Below are positions 9,593 through 20,785 of a stretch of 60,000 nucleotides of DNA, piece by piece. Under the pieces are notes generated by a model, which saw only the letters and a list, made by a program, of their open reading frames with translations, did not search any database and was not told the DNA's origin. The translations under genes and the position numbers were made by a program. The stretch's first letter is position 1, and each line of letters begins with the position of its first letter. Source of the DNA: Strigamia acuminata. Lineage: Eukaryota > Arthropoda > Chilopoda > Geophilomorpha > Linotaeniidae. The stretch covers positions 15,130,001 to 15,190,000 of the forward strand of contig OX442316.1 in NCBI GenBank assembly GCA_949358305.1, written 5' to 3'.

Positions 9593-12455
9593 ATGGAGGT
9601 CAGTGCTGTAGCTGTAGATAAAATTGTTGTCAAATTCACGTTGATTATTTTATTCTTCCCGTGGAGTTTTGCACGAGCGGACAGGTAAGAAATTCTTTTT
9701 GCATCTAAAAAACTAAAAATCCTAAAAATTCTAAAAATTCTAAAAAATTTGCGTTTAAAAATCTGGCATGAAGGAATAATTTTTGTTTTTAATCCAAGTT
9801 TTGAATTATAGCGAGAATTTTAATTTTTTTTTTAAAAATAAAAAAAATAAAAACAAAACTTAAGAAATTATTGCGCATTTGTAAGTTCGTGCCCATATAT
9901 CGGTTAATGTCTGAAGGATATCCTGTTGCTGTGAAGGTAACTGCCAGTTTCAACAGCCGTAGCTCGCAATAGTTTCTAAGAACATTCAACTATGAGAGAT
10001 CAATAAATCCAATCGTTGCAACTTTACGATAGGGCAAAGCCCTCTTGTTCTTATTTTGTCACAAATATAGAATTAGAATTTGTTAACCAAAACCAAACCA
10101 CCAATTTTTGGTCATTACTGTCTAATTGTGCTCTTTTAATTACAAAGTGATAGTGACTGGAGTAATTTTGTACCAAAAAACTATTCACCAACATCACCAT
10201 TAACAAATAGTTAAGTTTGTATGCAGGTTTTTAATGATTTAACTAATTTCTTTTTATTATTTACAGTAAGTGTGAATTGGATGCTTGAAACTAAAGGAAT
10301 TTTGAAACTATCAGCCATAAATATGGTAGAGTATTAAGTGGACTTGAAAAATGCTGATTTTAAGCGTGTTTTGTAACACTAAACAGCGTGTTAAACAACA
10401 AAACATGTTTAACTGCAGCGCCATGTTTATGAGAACTAGAAATGATTGTTGGGTATTATTTGATTAGGATTTCAGTGTTGATATCAAGCTGGCTGTTACT
10501 TGGGCGGATAATATGTTTCCGAACAACATAACTGATGAATACAAATCAGTACCGAAAGATATTATGAAAAAAATATTTTTTCCTTATTATGAATTTACTA
10601 ATTGCAAAGCTTGCTCGCAATTAATTGTCGATCCGGAAAAGTATCGATTTGTTCTTTACAAGAAACAATTTGTGCTTACCTACAGGTGAGTTTGGCAAAT
10701 GGTTGATTTTTGTTTTAAAGTGTTGGTTGCTTTTAGGGAAAAATTCAGCTTCAACTGTGTTTTTTATCTGAGTCGATATCCATTCGATGAGCAAACTTGC
10801 CAAATCAACATCCAACAGAGTATAATGATAATAGAAGTGTCGTTTTTAGTTGGCTGTCAATTTTTATTCCTCTTTTCCTTTGTAGCTATATGGCAGGGAC
10901 ATGTAAACACATCCCTCGATTCTGACAAAAGATTGTACAAACAACTCGACCAGACCGATTTGGTAATGCCTCCTGAATTTAACCTGAAAGGTGTAGAAAT
11001 TCTTCAGATTGACTGTCACTCGCATCAAGAAGGAAATTGTAATTAAACAGTAGGGAGAATCAGAAAAGAGAAAAAGTGGTGTTTATTCTTATTTTAGGAT
11101 TATTACTGCTAAATAAGGACTGCAAATATGAAATTCACAAAAATACATTGAAATTATATTGCGAATTGCGATGTATTTTGAAATGCATTGGGTTTTGCGA
11201 GAATACATTTTGTAATACATTTTTGCAAATGATAATACATTTTGTAAAATTTATTATGAAATGCATTTTCAATATTAATATTTTTATTATTAATCAAATG
11301 TGAATACGGTACATTTTCAAATGCATTTTTTTAATTGTATTATAAAATGCATTATTTAATGTACGATGTATAAATAATATACCGTATTTTACCGATTAAG
11401 AGTCGCCTTCGAATTGTAGCCGCCCTCGAATAGTAGCCGCGGCTGAAACACCAAGAATACTGTATTTTTGCAAAAGTACGGTATTGTTTCCGTATTTAAC
11501 CTCACGAACGATGAAGGTACGCTTCGTTCGTGACATTCAGACTTCGTTTGATACATTACACAAATATAACTAACGAAAAACCGAAATTGTAATTGCTGAC
11601 AAAAATGGCAGTTTTGAATAAGAGCTGCGGCTCTCAATCGATAAAATACGGTAGTTAATTCTGCAAAATGCTATACATTTTGGAATGCATTAAGTGAAAA
11701 GCAATATACATACAATCAACATACAATTAACTGCACAGAATGGGATGCGCAGTGTGAATTTAGCATCAAGATATGGAGAGTCTGGCTTATCCATCCCTTA
11801 CTATCCGACATTTGCTTTTCTGATTTCCCCTAGTCACACTTTGGATTTGTATTTGTTTATTTATTTATTTTTCATTCTTCTTGAACTTTTTTCCTTCAGA
11901 TTTTTGTTTCAGTTATAAATTTCGATTTGAAAGAAAAATTTTACAAAACATACTCATTATATTCCTGCCAAGTATCCTTATTATCATACTTTCTTGGATA
12001 TCTTTTTGGTTGGATGTTTCATTGGCTGCTCCTAGAGTGGCATTGGGTCAAACGTCATTGCTCACTTTGGCTGCACAATTCAATTATGTGCAACGTAATT
12101 TGCCAGCAGTTTCCACTGTGAAGGCACTCGACATTTGGATGTTCACATGTATTTTCTCTGCTTTTGCATCGTTGTTGGAGTTTGCCGTAGCGTATAATTA
12201 CACAAAACCCACTCCTCCCAGCATCAGAAACAACAAAGTAGCACCTACCAGAAACGTAATAGTTTATTTCGCAACTTTGAATTGAATTGTACACTAATTA
12301 TTGAATTTTTGAACATTTAGATGTCAAATGCTGACCAGCAGCAAAGCAATGTGGGGTGTATTCGTCCGCGGACGATTGATTCTTGGGCTAAAATTTTGTT
12401 TCCGTTGAGTTTTTTAACGTTTAATGTCGTTTTCTGGTTGTACTACTTGTTGTAA
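9593..12455 (+). CDS. R1: Cys-loop ligand-gated ion channel subunit
   Basis: Exons are 9593-9684, 10148-10209, 10267-10325, 10468-10685, 10737-10819, 10886-11038, 11900-12255 and 12321-12455. All introns are GT-AG and the spliced frame is open for 385 aa. Exon 1 encodes a hydrophobic signal peptide (IVVKFTLIILFFPWSFA). NYS at the end of exon 2 is a glycosylation sequon. The Cys-loop is C151 to C165 (13 residues between, RYPFDEQTC). M1 is about 236-256, the filter Ala-Pro-Arg 266-268, M2 268-289, M3 301-325 and M4 363-385. The M3-M4 loop is only about 35 residues. Established members of this superfamily form pentameric plasma-membrane channels opened by small ligands. M2 and M3 are closest to invertebrate histamine- and pH-gated chloride channels. 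The ligand is unknown. R1 is the most diverged complete copy, and its sixth intron holds a MITE. Confidence 0.88.
11382..11651. mobile_element. MITE with CCGTATTTTACCGATTAAGA termini (copy A)
   Basis: 270 bp in intron 6 of R1, with TA at both ends (11380-11381 and 11652-11653). The left end CCGTATTTTACCGATTAAGA is inverted at the right end as ctcaatcgataaaatacgg. A shorter relative lies at 18042-18239. AATGCA/TGCATT motifs are frequent in the surrounding 11130-11700. Confidence 0.75.
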
Positions 12456-12576
12456 ACATAATCACTTAATGAGAGAGAGATTATAAAAAAATTTGGATTA
12501 ATTAACTAAGAACTATGGGGTTGGTGTACCATACCATAGAATAGAACTTTCTTTATTGTATACAGTATACAGTATA

Positions 12577-12997
12577 CAGTCGAAACTCTTTATAACGAAT
12601 CGCAAGGGATCTGATTTAGACTAAATAAATGTTGCTCTACAAGTTTACAATTGGAAATTTCTGTCTATCTCTAACGGTTTCTGAGATAATTTTTAAATGA
12701 CCTTGAAGAAACATCCCAAGGTCAAATTTTGAGTCACCAAAGGATTGCCCCACCCAACTTTAATACTTTGCCATCATTAGATTAGATGCATTGTCAGCAC
12801 TTTCAGAAATATTAAGTAAAGATAGACTTTTTGTACACCCTGTATATCAATTTTTTTTTAACATGGTGTTCTATGGCCAGCCAACCAAACCAGCCATTTT
12901 TAGGTACGGTATTCGTTATATCGATAATTCGTTATATCGATAATTCGTTATATTGATAATTCGTTATATCGCGATTCGTTATAAAGAGTTTCGACTG
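12577..12997. mobile_element. TA MITE with CAGTCGAAACTCTTTATAAC termini
   Basis: CAGTCGAAACTCTTTATAAC at the left end is inverted perfectly at the right end (12978-12997). TA flanks both sides (12575-12576 and 12998-12999). The right half has several ataattcgttatatcg repeats. The ends resemble pogo/Tigger-type elements. No coding capacity. Confidence 0.8.
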
Positions 12998-12999
12998 TA

Positions 13000-13212
13000 C
13001 AGTCGTGGACCAAAAAACTTTCCTTCAGTTTAGCTGTTTTAAGTTTATCTATAATTATTTGCTCGGTCTATCTTTTAATACTGTTGTTAGGGCAAGACGA
13101 GAGACCGGGTCAAGATTGATGTCATTGAATCTCAATGGATTTTTTATGTCACCTGGTAGATAAACTTAAAACAGCTAAACTGGAACAGAAGTTTTTTTTT
13201 GTCCACGACTTG
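13000..13212. mobile_element. TA MITE with CAGTCGTGGAC termini
   Basis: The left end CAGTCGTGGAC is inverted at the right end as GTCCACGACTtG. A second inner pair (cagtttagctgttttaagtt and aacttaaaacagctaaactg) makes most of the 213 bp self-complementary. It shares the TA at 12998-12999 with its left neighbour and has TA at 13213-13214. Tc1/mariner-like. Confidence 0.78.
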
Positions 13213-13707
13213 TACTTGTAGACTGCTTAAGTTGCGTGAGTAATCGTCTCTTACATTTAATAGGTTTAGCGTTTACTAGCGTTGCGTGAATAAAAATACA
13301 AAAGTGGGCGGTTTGCGAAAGTGACATAAACTATGAGGTATGGTGAAATCAATGAAGCATTATGGGACTTAGGTTTTGTTGGAGTAAATTGGGGCAAAAT
13401 GCTTATAAAGATGTGGCCAGAATGTTTTTCTCGTTGTGGCTTCGTTTGACAGCTTCCTGTTTTCATCTTTGGTGCATTATAACAAAAATTTTAATTTAAA
13501 TATTTGACATACGACTAAAACTGTTTGTTTTTAATAAGGTACAACATTATGATGCACAAGAAAGAAAGAAAACTAATACTTTGCACAAGTTATTCCATGA
13601 CACATCACATACTTTGTGGAACTGGATTTACATAACTAAATTAGGTACATACAAATCTACCACAACATTATGCAACGACTTGTTGCATTTTATCGTCGCT
13701 GAAATTA

Positions 13708-13721
13708 CCACCAGGTGGCAG
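13708..13721 (+). promoter_or_regulatory. CTCF-like motif upstream of R2
   Basis: CCACCAGGTGGCAG matches the core CTCF consensus CCASYAGRKGGCRS at every position. It lies about 650 bp before the R2 start, further than for its paralogs. Confidence 0.4.
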
Positions 13722-13971
13722 ACTTGTGTGGAGCAATCGACATTGGAAGCAATCGAAGAGGCTTTAACTCCATTACTCCTTACCTGTGAGGTTATCAATT
13801 CGCGCATTAAATTGCTGGGTGGGGACCCGAGTAAGGTTTCTCTACTGGTATATACCAGTATCAAAAACCGGTATTTTTTAAGAAAATACCGAATATCGTC
13901 TTCAGTTTGGTATTGGTATCGGTTTCTTTCGTTAGGGGTCACTGCGATAGTGATATTTATAACATAAATTT

Positions 13972-14090
13972 AAACATAAAAATGCGAAGTTATCGATTTT
14001 TTAACTTAAAAATGTGAATTTTTTTATTTTTTAACTTAAAAATGTGAATTTTTCGATTTTTATACGTAAAAATTAGAATTTAATCGGTTT
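13972..14090. repeat. Short tandem repeat, aacttaaaaatgtgaatttt type
   Basis: Three imperfect copies of about 38 bp, each with a cgatttttta or similar T-rich tail, follow each other before the R2 promoter. Confidence 0.65.
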
Positions 14091-14213
14091 ATTTAGGTCA
14101 GTGGAGAGGGCCGGCGAATGTAAATCGGCCTATGACCCTCATTATCCACGCGAGTATATAGATCAATTTAACGTTCAATAAAAAAAAAGAAAAGCGCAGA
14201 ACTATTTTTTTTT

Positions 14214-14226
14214 GTTACTTAGTAAC
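14214..14226. promoter_or_regulatory. X-box-like motif, R2
   Basis: GTTACTTAGTAAC, a perfect palindrome around the central T, 147 bp before the R2 start codon. The flanks are unlike those of R5-R12 apart from a following CGG. Confidence 0.6.
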
Positions 14227-14373
14227 GGTAAATTGGCGAAAGGGAAAATAAAGTTTCATGTGAACATAAAAATTATATTAATTTGTCATGATGCACTTCG
14301 CTGCTTTGCTCTGCTCTGCTGGAAGTTTTAATGGGGCAAAAGATTTGGAATAATTTATTGTGCAAATCTGAAG

Positions 14374-17120
14374 ATGCTAAAATTGATGGTGCTAGTTTTT
14401 ATATTGAGGAAGGAAGCCTCTGTTCAGGCCAGGTATGGATATTTTGCATTATTGTATTTTAGTTGCGCTAACTTTTTTTAAAACTTGGTTTATTCGTTTT
14501 AAAAAAGCGATGATGATGATTGGAGTAAACATGTTGTACCAGCGAATTATTCAGGGACGTCAGATTTAACTAACGGTAGTGAAGTTTTAGTATTATTTTG
14601 GTACATAATTGTTATATAAATATTTTTTTTTTGAAATTAGTGTGTGTTCATTGGGAGCTCGAAACTAAAGGAGTTTTAAAATTGTCAGCTTTAGAAATGG
14701 TAAAATTAATTAATTAATTTGAGCACTTAGCACAGTGAGAAATGCATGGAAGGTTTTTCAAGCTGCCCCTTTGCTTTCCTGCTGAGCATTTGTAGCATTG
14801 ATTTGATTTATTTCCGCGTTTCTGTGAATATATTTATTTTCTTTTTTGTATATTTAAATTTTATTTGCACTTTTGTGGTTTGCATTTTTGCATGTTAAAA
14901 CATTATGTGCACTTTTGTTGGTGCATTTTTGAACAGTAAAAGAATTATTTGCATTTTTGTTGTTTTGTTGTTGGTTGTTTGGGGCTAAAGCTGCTATTTT
15001 TGCGGAAAATAAATGTTGTCCAAAATGTTTCCAGATGTATGGATATGACAAATGCAGCATTTTAACAACAAAATTTTTGCAATTGGAGGTACTTTTAAGT
15101 CCGCAATTTCCGCAATCGGGCCGTTGTACCACAATTTTGCGGAAAATCCGCAATTCGCCAATAATTGGCGTGTGTCGCAAAAATAAAGTGAACGTGCGTA
15201 TGGCGTTATACCATATTGCGTAATAATTTCGTTTAAAAACTTCAAATTATGTTTAAAAACTTCAAATTATGTTTAAAAACTTCAAATTATGTTTAAAAAC
15301 TTCAAATTATGTTTAAAAACTTCAAATTATGTTTAAAAACTTCAAATTATGTTTAAAAACTTCAAATTTTGTTTAAAAACATCAACTTTCATTTAAAAAC
15401 TTTAAATTTCGTTTAAAAACTTCAAATTTCCTTTAAAAACTTCAAATTTCGTTTAAAAACTTCAAATTTTCTTTAAAAACTTCAAATTTCCTTTAAAAAC
15501 TTCAAATTTCCTTTAAAAACTTCAAATTTCTTTCAAAATCTTCAAATTTTGGTTAAAAACTTCCCGGATGAGCCCGCAATATGTCCGCAAAATGGCTGTT
15601 TTTAATCCGCTTTCCGCCCGCAAATTCATTGTTTTTAGTCCGCAAAAATAGCAGCTTTATTGGGGCTCTTTTTGCTTGATTAATTTTTAAGAAAAATTAT
15701 TTTTGAATTTATAGGAGTTTTCTGTCGATATTCGATTGAGAATCGCGTGGAAGGACAGACTGTTAGCTATACAACACAATCAGTACAAAGTATTAACAAA
15801 AAATTTGATGCAGAAAATATTTTTTCCGTATTTGGAATTTACAAATTGCAAAGCGTGTCATCCATTAATGACCGATCCTGAAAAATACACATTTGTTATG
15901 AACAGAAAAGAAATTATTCATAAATTCAGGTAATTTCAGTAGTTGAGTTTAGCTATAAAAAGAAAATCGACTGTTTCTATTTTGTTGTTCCTGTAACTCT
16001 AGGAACAAAGTGGACTTTAATTGCAAATTTGATTTGAGCCGATACCCGTTTGATGTACAAATCTGCCGAATAGACATCATGCTAAGTATAACTTAATTTA
16101 TTTTCACTTTAAAAATCGTTATACTGTAAGTCATTACATCAAAATCACAGTTGTTTGGGGCGGACAAGTCAACCTTTCTCTCGAAGCAGACAGAAACATA
16201 TACAAAACACTGGACAAGGACAGTTTGCCGATTCCTTCCGAATATTTGCTTCAGAATATCGAAGTTTTGGACGTTGATTGCGCCCATAAAAAGGAGAATC
16301 GTAATTTTAAATTAATTTTTTTAACCTCAAAAAATTAATTAAATGTTTTGTAGGTTTTTGCTTTACTTATAAATACACATTTGAACGAGCAGTTTTACAG
16401 CATTTGCTCATCACGTTTGTGCCTTCTGTTTTAATCGTCATGCTGTCTTGGATCTCCTTTTGGTTGGACGTGGAGTTAGCAGCCCCTCGGGTCGCTTTGG
16501 GTCAAACTTCGCTGCTCACTTTGGCTGCCCAATTCAATAATGCACAACGAAACTTGCCGTCTGCTTCTCGCGTAAAAGCTCTAGACATTTGGATGTTTGT
16601 GTGCATTTTCCTGGCGTTTGCATCGTTGGTTGAGTTTGCTCTGGCCTTCAATTTCAGACCAATAAGTAAAACGTATCCCCAAACTGTGCAGATTCCAGCG
16701 TTGGCCGGCAACAGCAAAACAAACAGACCAGTACGTGTCGTCTTACGAGAGGCTATATCTGAAAAGAGAGGAGAGAAAGTGATTAAACGCACGAATAGGC
16801 GCGGGAAATTCGAAAAATGCGTTTTGTTTGAATTGCGCACCCGTCATCCACGCTCGGGCGAAAGTGTGGTGACTTTCTTTCGTTTTCGTCCTTTCATCGT
16901 GTATTTAAGCACTTCCTCTCTTTTTCGATTTTCTTTTCTATTTGTTTTTGCTTGGAATTACAGTAATCGAGTTTTATTTAAATTGCAGGTGGCACTCCAA
17001 CAGCATAAGAGTAGAGAAAAATGGTTCCGATCACGCACGATTGATTTTTGGGCGAAAATTGTGTTTCCGTCGTTTTTTTTCGTTTTTAATATTGTTTTCT
17101 GGTTGTTTTATTTCACGTAA
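14374..17120 (+). CDS. R2: Cys-loop ligand-gated ion channel subunit
   Basis: Exons are 14374-14432, 14508-14575, 14641-14699, 15715-15929, 16003-16085, 16151-16300, 16354-16730 and 16989-17120; 380 aa, open throughout. The signal peptide is short (MLKLMVLVFIL). Exon 2 gives the sequon NYS. Exon 4 gives FTNCKACHPLMTDPEKY, with the family's extra Cys-x-x-Cys. Exon 5 is the Cys-loop (13 residues between its cysteines). Exon 7 runs from the loop-C cysteines (RFCFTYKYTFER) to M3 with the filter AAPR. Exon 8 carries M4 after a 258-nt intron. The cytoplasmic loop is short and basic. Intron 3 is about 1 kb because it contains the hAT-like element at 14987-15659. Confidence 0.9.
14987..15659. mobile_element. 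Non-autonomous hAT-like element in R2 intron 3
   Basis: The end AAAGCTGCTATTTTTGCGGA is inverted exactly at the right end (TCCGCAAAAATAGCAGCTTT). It is flanked by the direct repeat TTGGGGCT (14979-14986 and 15660-15667), an 8-bp duplication as made by hAT elements. The pairing could also be read as 7 bp plus an extra terminal TA pair. Its interior includes the 20-bp minisatellite at 15230-15560. Confidence 0.8.
15230..15560. repeat. 20-bp minisatellite (gtttaaaaacttcaaattat)
   Basis: About 16 head-to-tail copies of a 20-bp unit. The first seven are almost identical and the later ones diverge (aatttc, aatttt). It lies wholly inside the hAT-like element, so it has probably expanded within it. 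There are no spacers. Confidence 0.95.
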
Positions 17121-18041
17121 ATGTGTTTTGTTTCTGGGAAGTGGAATTTTTTAAAGAAATAATGTTTATCCGGTTTTGATGTGGTGGCGTGATGCCATTG
17201 GCCACGCAGTTTATAAGTTTTATTTTCTTTCCTCTCCGGTGTGAAATGTGCGGGTTTCCACTTCCTCTTGTTTGTTGTGAATTTGTCGTATATTTATGCG
17301 TGATAAATTGTATGTTCCGTGAAAAGTGCAGGAAACAAAATGTAAAAAATAAGCCGGGAAGTGTTTGGGTGCAAGTGTTACTGCAAATCGTAATTTAAAC
17401 ATTGAATTAAATAGGAAATATGTAATTCATTGAGCGAAACATTTTCTTTTTATTCGTGTTCTTAAAAGATCATATCACTTGCACTGCATTTGCACTATAA
17501 TTGTAGATATGGTCCGAGCGTTTGTTTAGACACGATACAACAGACAATTTTCACGAATGAACCGAATTGGAATCACGAAGGACACATCAATCAACGACCA
17601 ATTGACATCGCTGTCAAACGTAAACGCAACAATAGGTATTGACATTAAGTCGTTTAAATTTGTTTGTGTTGCAATAAGCAATTGTGTTTTTTGGTACAAA
17701 AATTGGAATTTAGAGTTGCATCCAAAAAGCTGTGGTTTAAGTGATTTTGATGTTTGTGTTTCGTTTTTGTATTTTTTGACATCACAAAACAAAAACATTA
17801 ACACTATCAACGCTTATAACACGACTTTTTGAATGCAGCTAGTGTTTGCACTAAAAAAAATGAATTTTGAAATTATCGGTTAACAACCTGGTTAGGTTTA
17901 AGTGGACATAAAAAAGCAATTTTTAGTTTGCTTCTGTAATATGACACGCAAAGGAATTATTTTCCTCATTATTTGAGAACTGGATTGACTCTTTAGTGTT
18001 ATAAAAGAGTAAAAATGGCAAAATTGCTTTGGAAATAGTTA

Positions 18042-18239
18042 CCGTATTTTACCGATTAAGAATCGCCCGATTAAGAATCGCCCTCGAATAGTAGCCGCGG
18101 CTGAGCCACCAAGAATACCGTATTTTTACAAAAGTACTGTATTGGTTCCGTATTTAACCTCACGAAGATGAATGTACGCTTCATTCGTGACAAAAATGGC
18201 AGTTTTGAATAAGAGCGGCTCTTAATCGATAAAATACGG
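18042..18239. mobile_element. MITE with CCGTATTTTACCGATTAAGA termini (copy B)
   Basis: 198 bp with TA at both ends (18040-18041, 18240-18241). It has the same ends and middle as copy A at 11382 but lacks a block of about 60 bp and has a duplicated cgattaagaatcgcc at the left end. Confidence 0.78.
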
Positions 18240-18807
18240 TATTAAAAGTTATAGTGACCTAGTTTCTTGTCGATGATACTAATTATGGGTACTCTTGTAG
18301 CGTCCTCACCCTTGCCCTCACCCTTGCCAACGTTGCCAATTGTTTACAAATGTATTTCTTTTTTTTGAGTCGCGGTAGATTTAATTGCGGTTGGTACGCG
18401 TGCTCTTTGGGTCTCTGGGTCGATCTCTTGGCTTCCCTTCATTGCCTTTAATGATTGAAAAGCTTTAAAACACCAATTCACTTGCAGGAAGTGACAACTA
18501 TCACATCAACTGCCAATTTAGGACGTTTAATGCATCACTGTTTCGAAATAAATTTTTTCATTTTTATTTTTAAACGATGTGAAAAGAGAATTCGTTTATT
18601 GACAATAGGATATACCATAAACTCAGCAGGTTGGGTGGGAAATTACGTCTCTTACGTTTAATAGCATTGAAGATGGTGTGAGGAAAGTGTAGCATTCATT
18701 CTGAGTCGTTTTGCACGTTAAAACTGCTGTAGCTCATAATCGCAAGAGATGGGTGTCAGGAAATCATGTTAGAACTTTCATTTTAAATTCGTTGAATTTA
18801 AGAGCTG

Positions 18808-18821
18808 TCACCAGATGGCAG
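18808..18821 (+). promoter_or_regulatory. CTCF-like motif upstream of R3
   Basis: TCACCAGATGGCAG, 198 bp before the R3 start. It differs from the core consensus only at the first base. Confidence 0.4.
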
Positions 18822-18921
18822 ATGTCTGCACAGTTTAAGTTACCGGCTGGTCGTTATTTGCTATTTTACATTCATGAGAGTAAAAAAAAATCTGTTTTTA
18901 GAGTCAAAATTGAGTTTTGTG

Positions 18922-18934
18922 GTTTCTAAGTAAC
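18922..18934. promoter_or_regulatory. X-box-like motif, R3
   Basis: GTTTCTAAGTAAC, 85 bp before the R3 start codon. Confidence 0.58.
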
Positions 18935-19019
18935 GTCTACTGTGTGATAGTTTAGTGGCTTCAGTATCTGACCTACTTCGATATGTAATGGCGAAATATT
19001 TTACCAGACAAATCTGAAG

Positions 19020-20785
19020 ATGTTTACATTTTTAATACTAGTTTTTATATTAGCAAGTGACGCGACTGTTAATTCTCTCAGGTACGGTTGTGAGCATTTT
19101 TATTAATTTTATTTTTACGTTGGATTTACTGTGTTAGGGAGGACGATTGGAGTATTAATTTTCTGCCAAAAAATTATTCGTCAACGAGCGCTTTAACAAA
19201 TGGTAGAAAACGGTAGAAAAATTAGGATTTTATTTTTATTAATGGATACATTTATTTTTTTTAAATAGTAAATGTAAGTTGGGAGCTCGAAACTAAAGGA
19301 ATTTTAAAATTATCAGCAATAGAAATGGTAAATTAAATAATTAGTAAAAATAATTGTAAGTTTTTCATGTAAGCATGATTTTTAGCTGCCCGTTGGCTTT
19401 ACTGCTGCGCATTTGTGTGAATGATTTTTTAGCTGCCAAGCATTCGTGTGTACAATCAATGCCCTTATATTTGAAGAGTACATTTGCCTTCTTGGACTAA
19501 TATACAGTTTTTTTTATTGTTTTTTTAAATTGCGTAAATACACAGGAGTTTTCCGTTGATTTAAGATTGAGAATCGCGTGGAGGGACAATCGGTTAATCA
19601 CGAACTATAATGGCTATAAAGTTCTAACACGGAGTATAATGCGGAAAATATATTATCCCAGTTTGGAATTTACAAATTGCAAAGCCTGTCATGCTTTAAT
19701 AACAGATCCGGAAAAAAATTCATTTATTGTGAGCAGAAAAGAATTTATTCATAACTACAGGTAGTTTGATTTGACTTAAATGAAAAATGTCTGATGTGTT
19801 TCTCTAAATGCAGGAAGAAAGTGGACTTTAATTGCAATTTTGATTTAAGTCGATATCCCTTTGACGTACAAATTTGCCACATTCACATAACGCTAAGTAT
19901 TAATACAATTTTGCTCAAAATCTATAAATTTATTCATTGTTTTCAAAAATAAAAATTCCAGCTGTGTGGCTTGGAAAGGCTTTCCTCTCCCTCGAAGAAG
20001 AAAAAACAGAATATGCGCAACTGGATAAAAAGAGTATTCCGATTCCATCGGAATACATTCTTAGGGACATACAAGTGTTGCAAGTCGATTGCCCCCGTTC
20101 AAGAACCAAGGAATACCGTAATTTTAAGTAATTTTGCACAAAATTCAGCACGATTGATTCTTTTCTATTGAATTTTTAAACAGGTTTTTGCTTCACTTAT
20201 AAATACACGTTTGAAAGAGCAGTTTTGCAGCATTTGCTCGTTACATTTGTGCCGTCCATCCTCATCGTTATGCTGTCTTGGATCTCCTTTTGGTTGGATG
20301 TGAGATTGGCTGCCCCTCGGGTCGCTTTGGGTCAGACTTCACTGCTGACCTTGGCCGCCCAATTCAATAACGCACAAGGAAAATTGCCGTCTGCTTCTAA
20401 TGTGAAGGCGCTTGACATTTGGATGTTTGTTTGCATTGCGCTGGCGTTTGCATCGTTGGTGGAGTTTGCGCTGGCGTTGAATTTTAACAAAATGGACATA
20501 ATGACTGTATTGGCCTTTGAAAATTCAAGTTTGGTCAGAAGTAATAAAGTAGAACCTGACAAACAAGTGCGTGTTACGTCAATTTGTGGTTAGCCGCACC
20601 CGCAATCGTTTTGCACTTTTAAATTACAGTAGTCGTGTTTTATTTTTCAGGAAGTGGAGACACAGAATGGGAGTAGAGAAAAATGGTATCATTCACGTTC
20701 TATTGATTTTTGGGCGAAAATTCTTTTTCCATCGTTTTTTTTAGTATTTAATATTATTTTCTGGATGTATTATTTAGGTAATTAA
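19020..20785 (+). CDS. R3: Cys-loop ligand-gated ion channel subunit
   Basis: Exons are 19020-19081, 19138-19202, 19269-19327, 19546-19760, 19814-19896, 19962-20117, 20184-20566 and 20651-20785; 385 aa, open. The signal peptide is MFTFLILVFILASDA. The Cys-loop is NCNFDLSRYPFDVQIC. The following strand is short (HIHITL-TVWLGKAFLSLE). Loop C pairs VDC in exon 6 with RFCFTY in exon 7. The filter is AAPR, M2 ALGQTSLLTLAAQFN, M4 WAKILFPSFFLVF. It is very similar to R4 (same signal-peptide end ASDATVNSL and near-identical exons 4-7), so these two are a recent duplicate pair. The exon 7 donor is gtgcgt. Confidence 0.92.

Larger units (their letters stand above)
12456..14373. other. R1-R2 intergenic region
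   Basis: No gene recognised. It holds two adjoining TA MITEs (12577-13212), a CTCF-like motif (13708), an 18-bp perfect palindrome (13843-13860), a 38-bp-type tandem repeat (13972-14090) and the R2 X-box-like motif (14214). Confidence 0.6.
17121..19019. other. R2-R3 intergenic region
   Basis: No gene recognised; the open frames here are short and lack family features. It contains MITE copy B (18042-18239), a CTCF-like motif (18808) and the R3 X-box-like motif (18922). Confidence 0.6.

Noticed and set aside
13581-13967. 128-codon + frame and 104-codon - frame before R2
   Set aside because: They cross a palindrome and a CTCF-like site and show no domain, homologous copy or splice pattern.
15230-15560. 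Regular 20-bp repeats that could suggest a CRISPR array
   Set aside because: The units are directly adjacent with no spacers, inside a eukaryotic transposon in an intron. It is a minisatellite.
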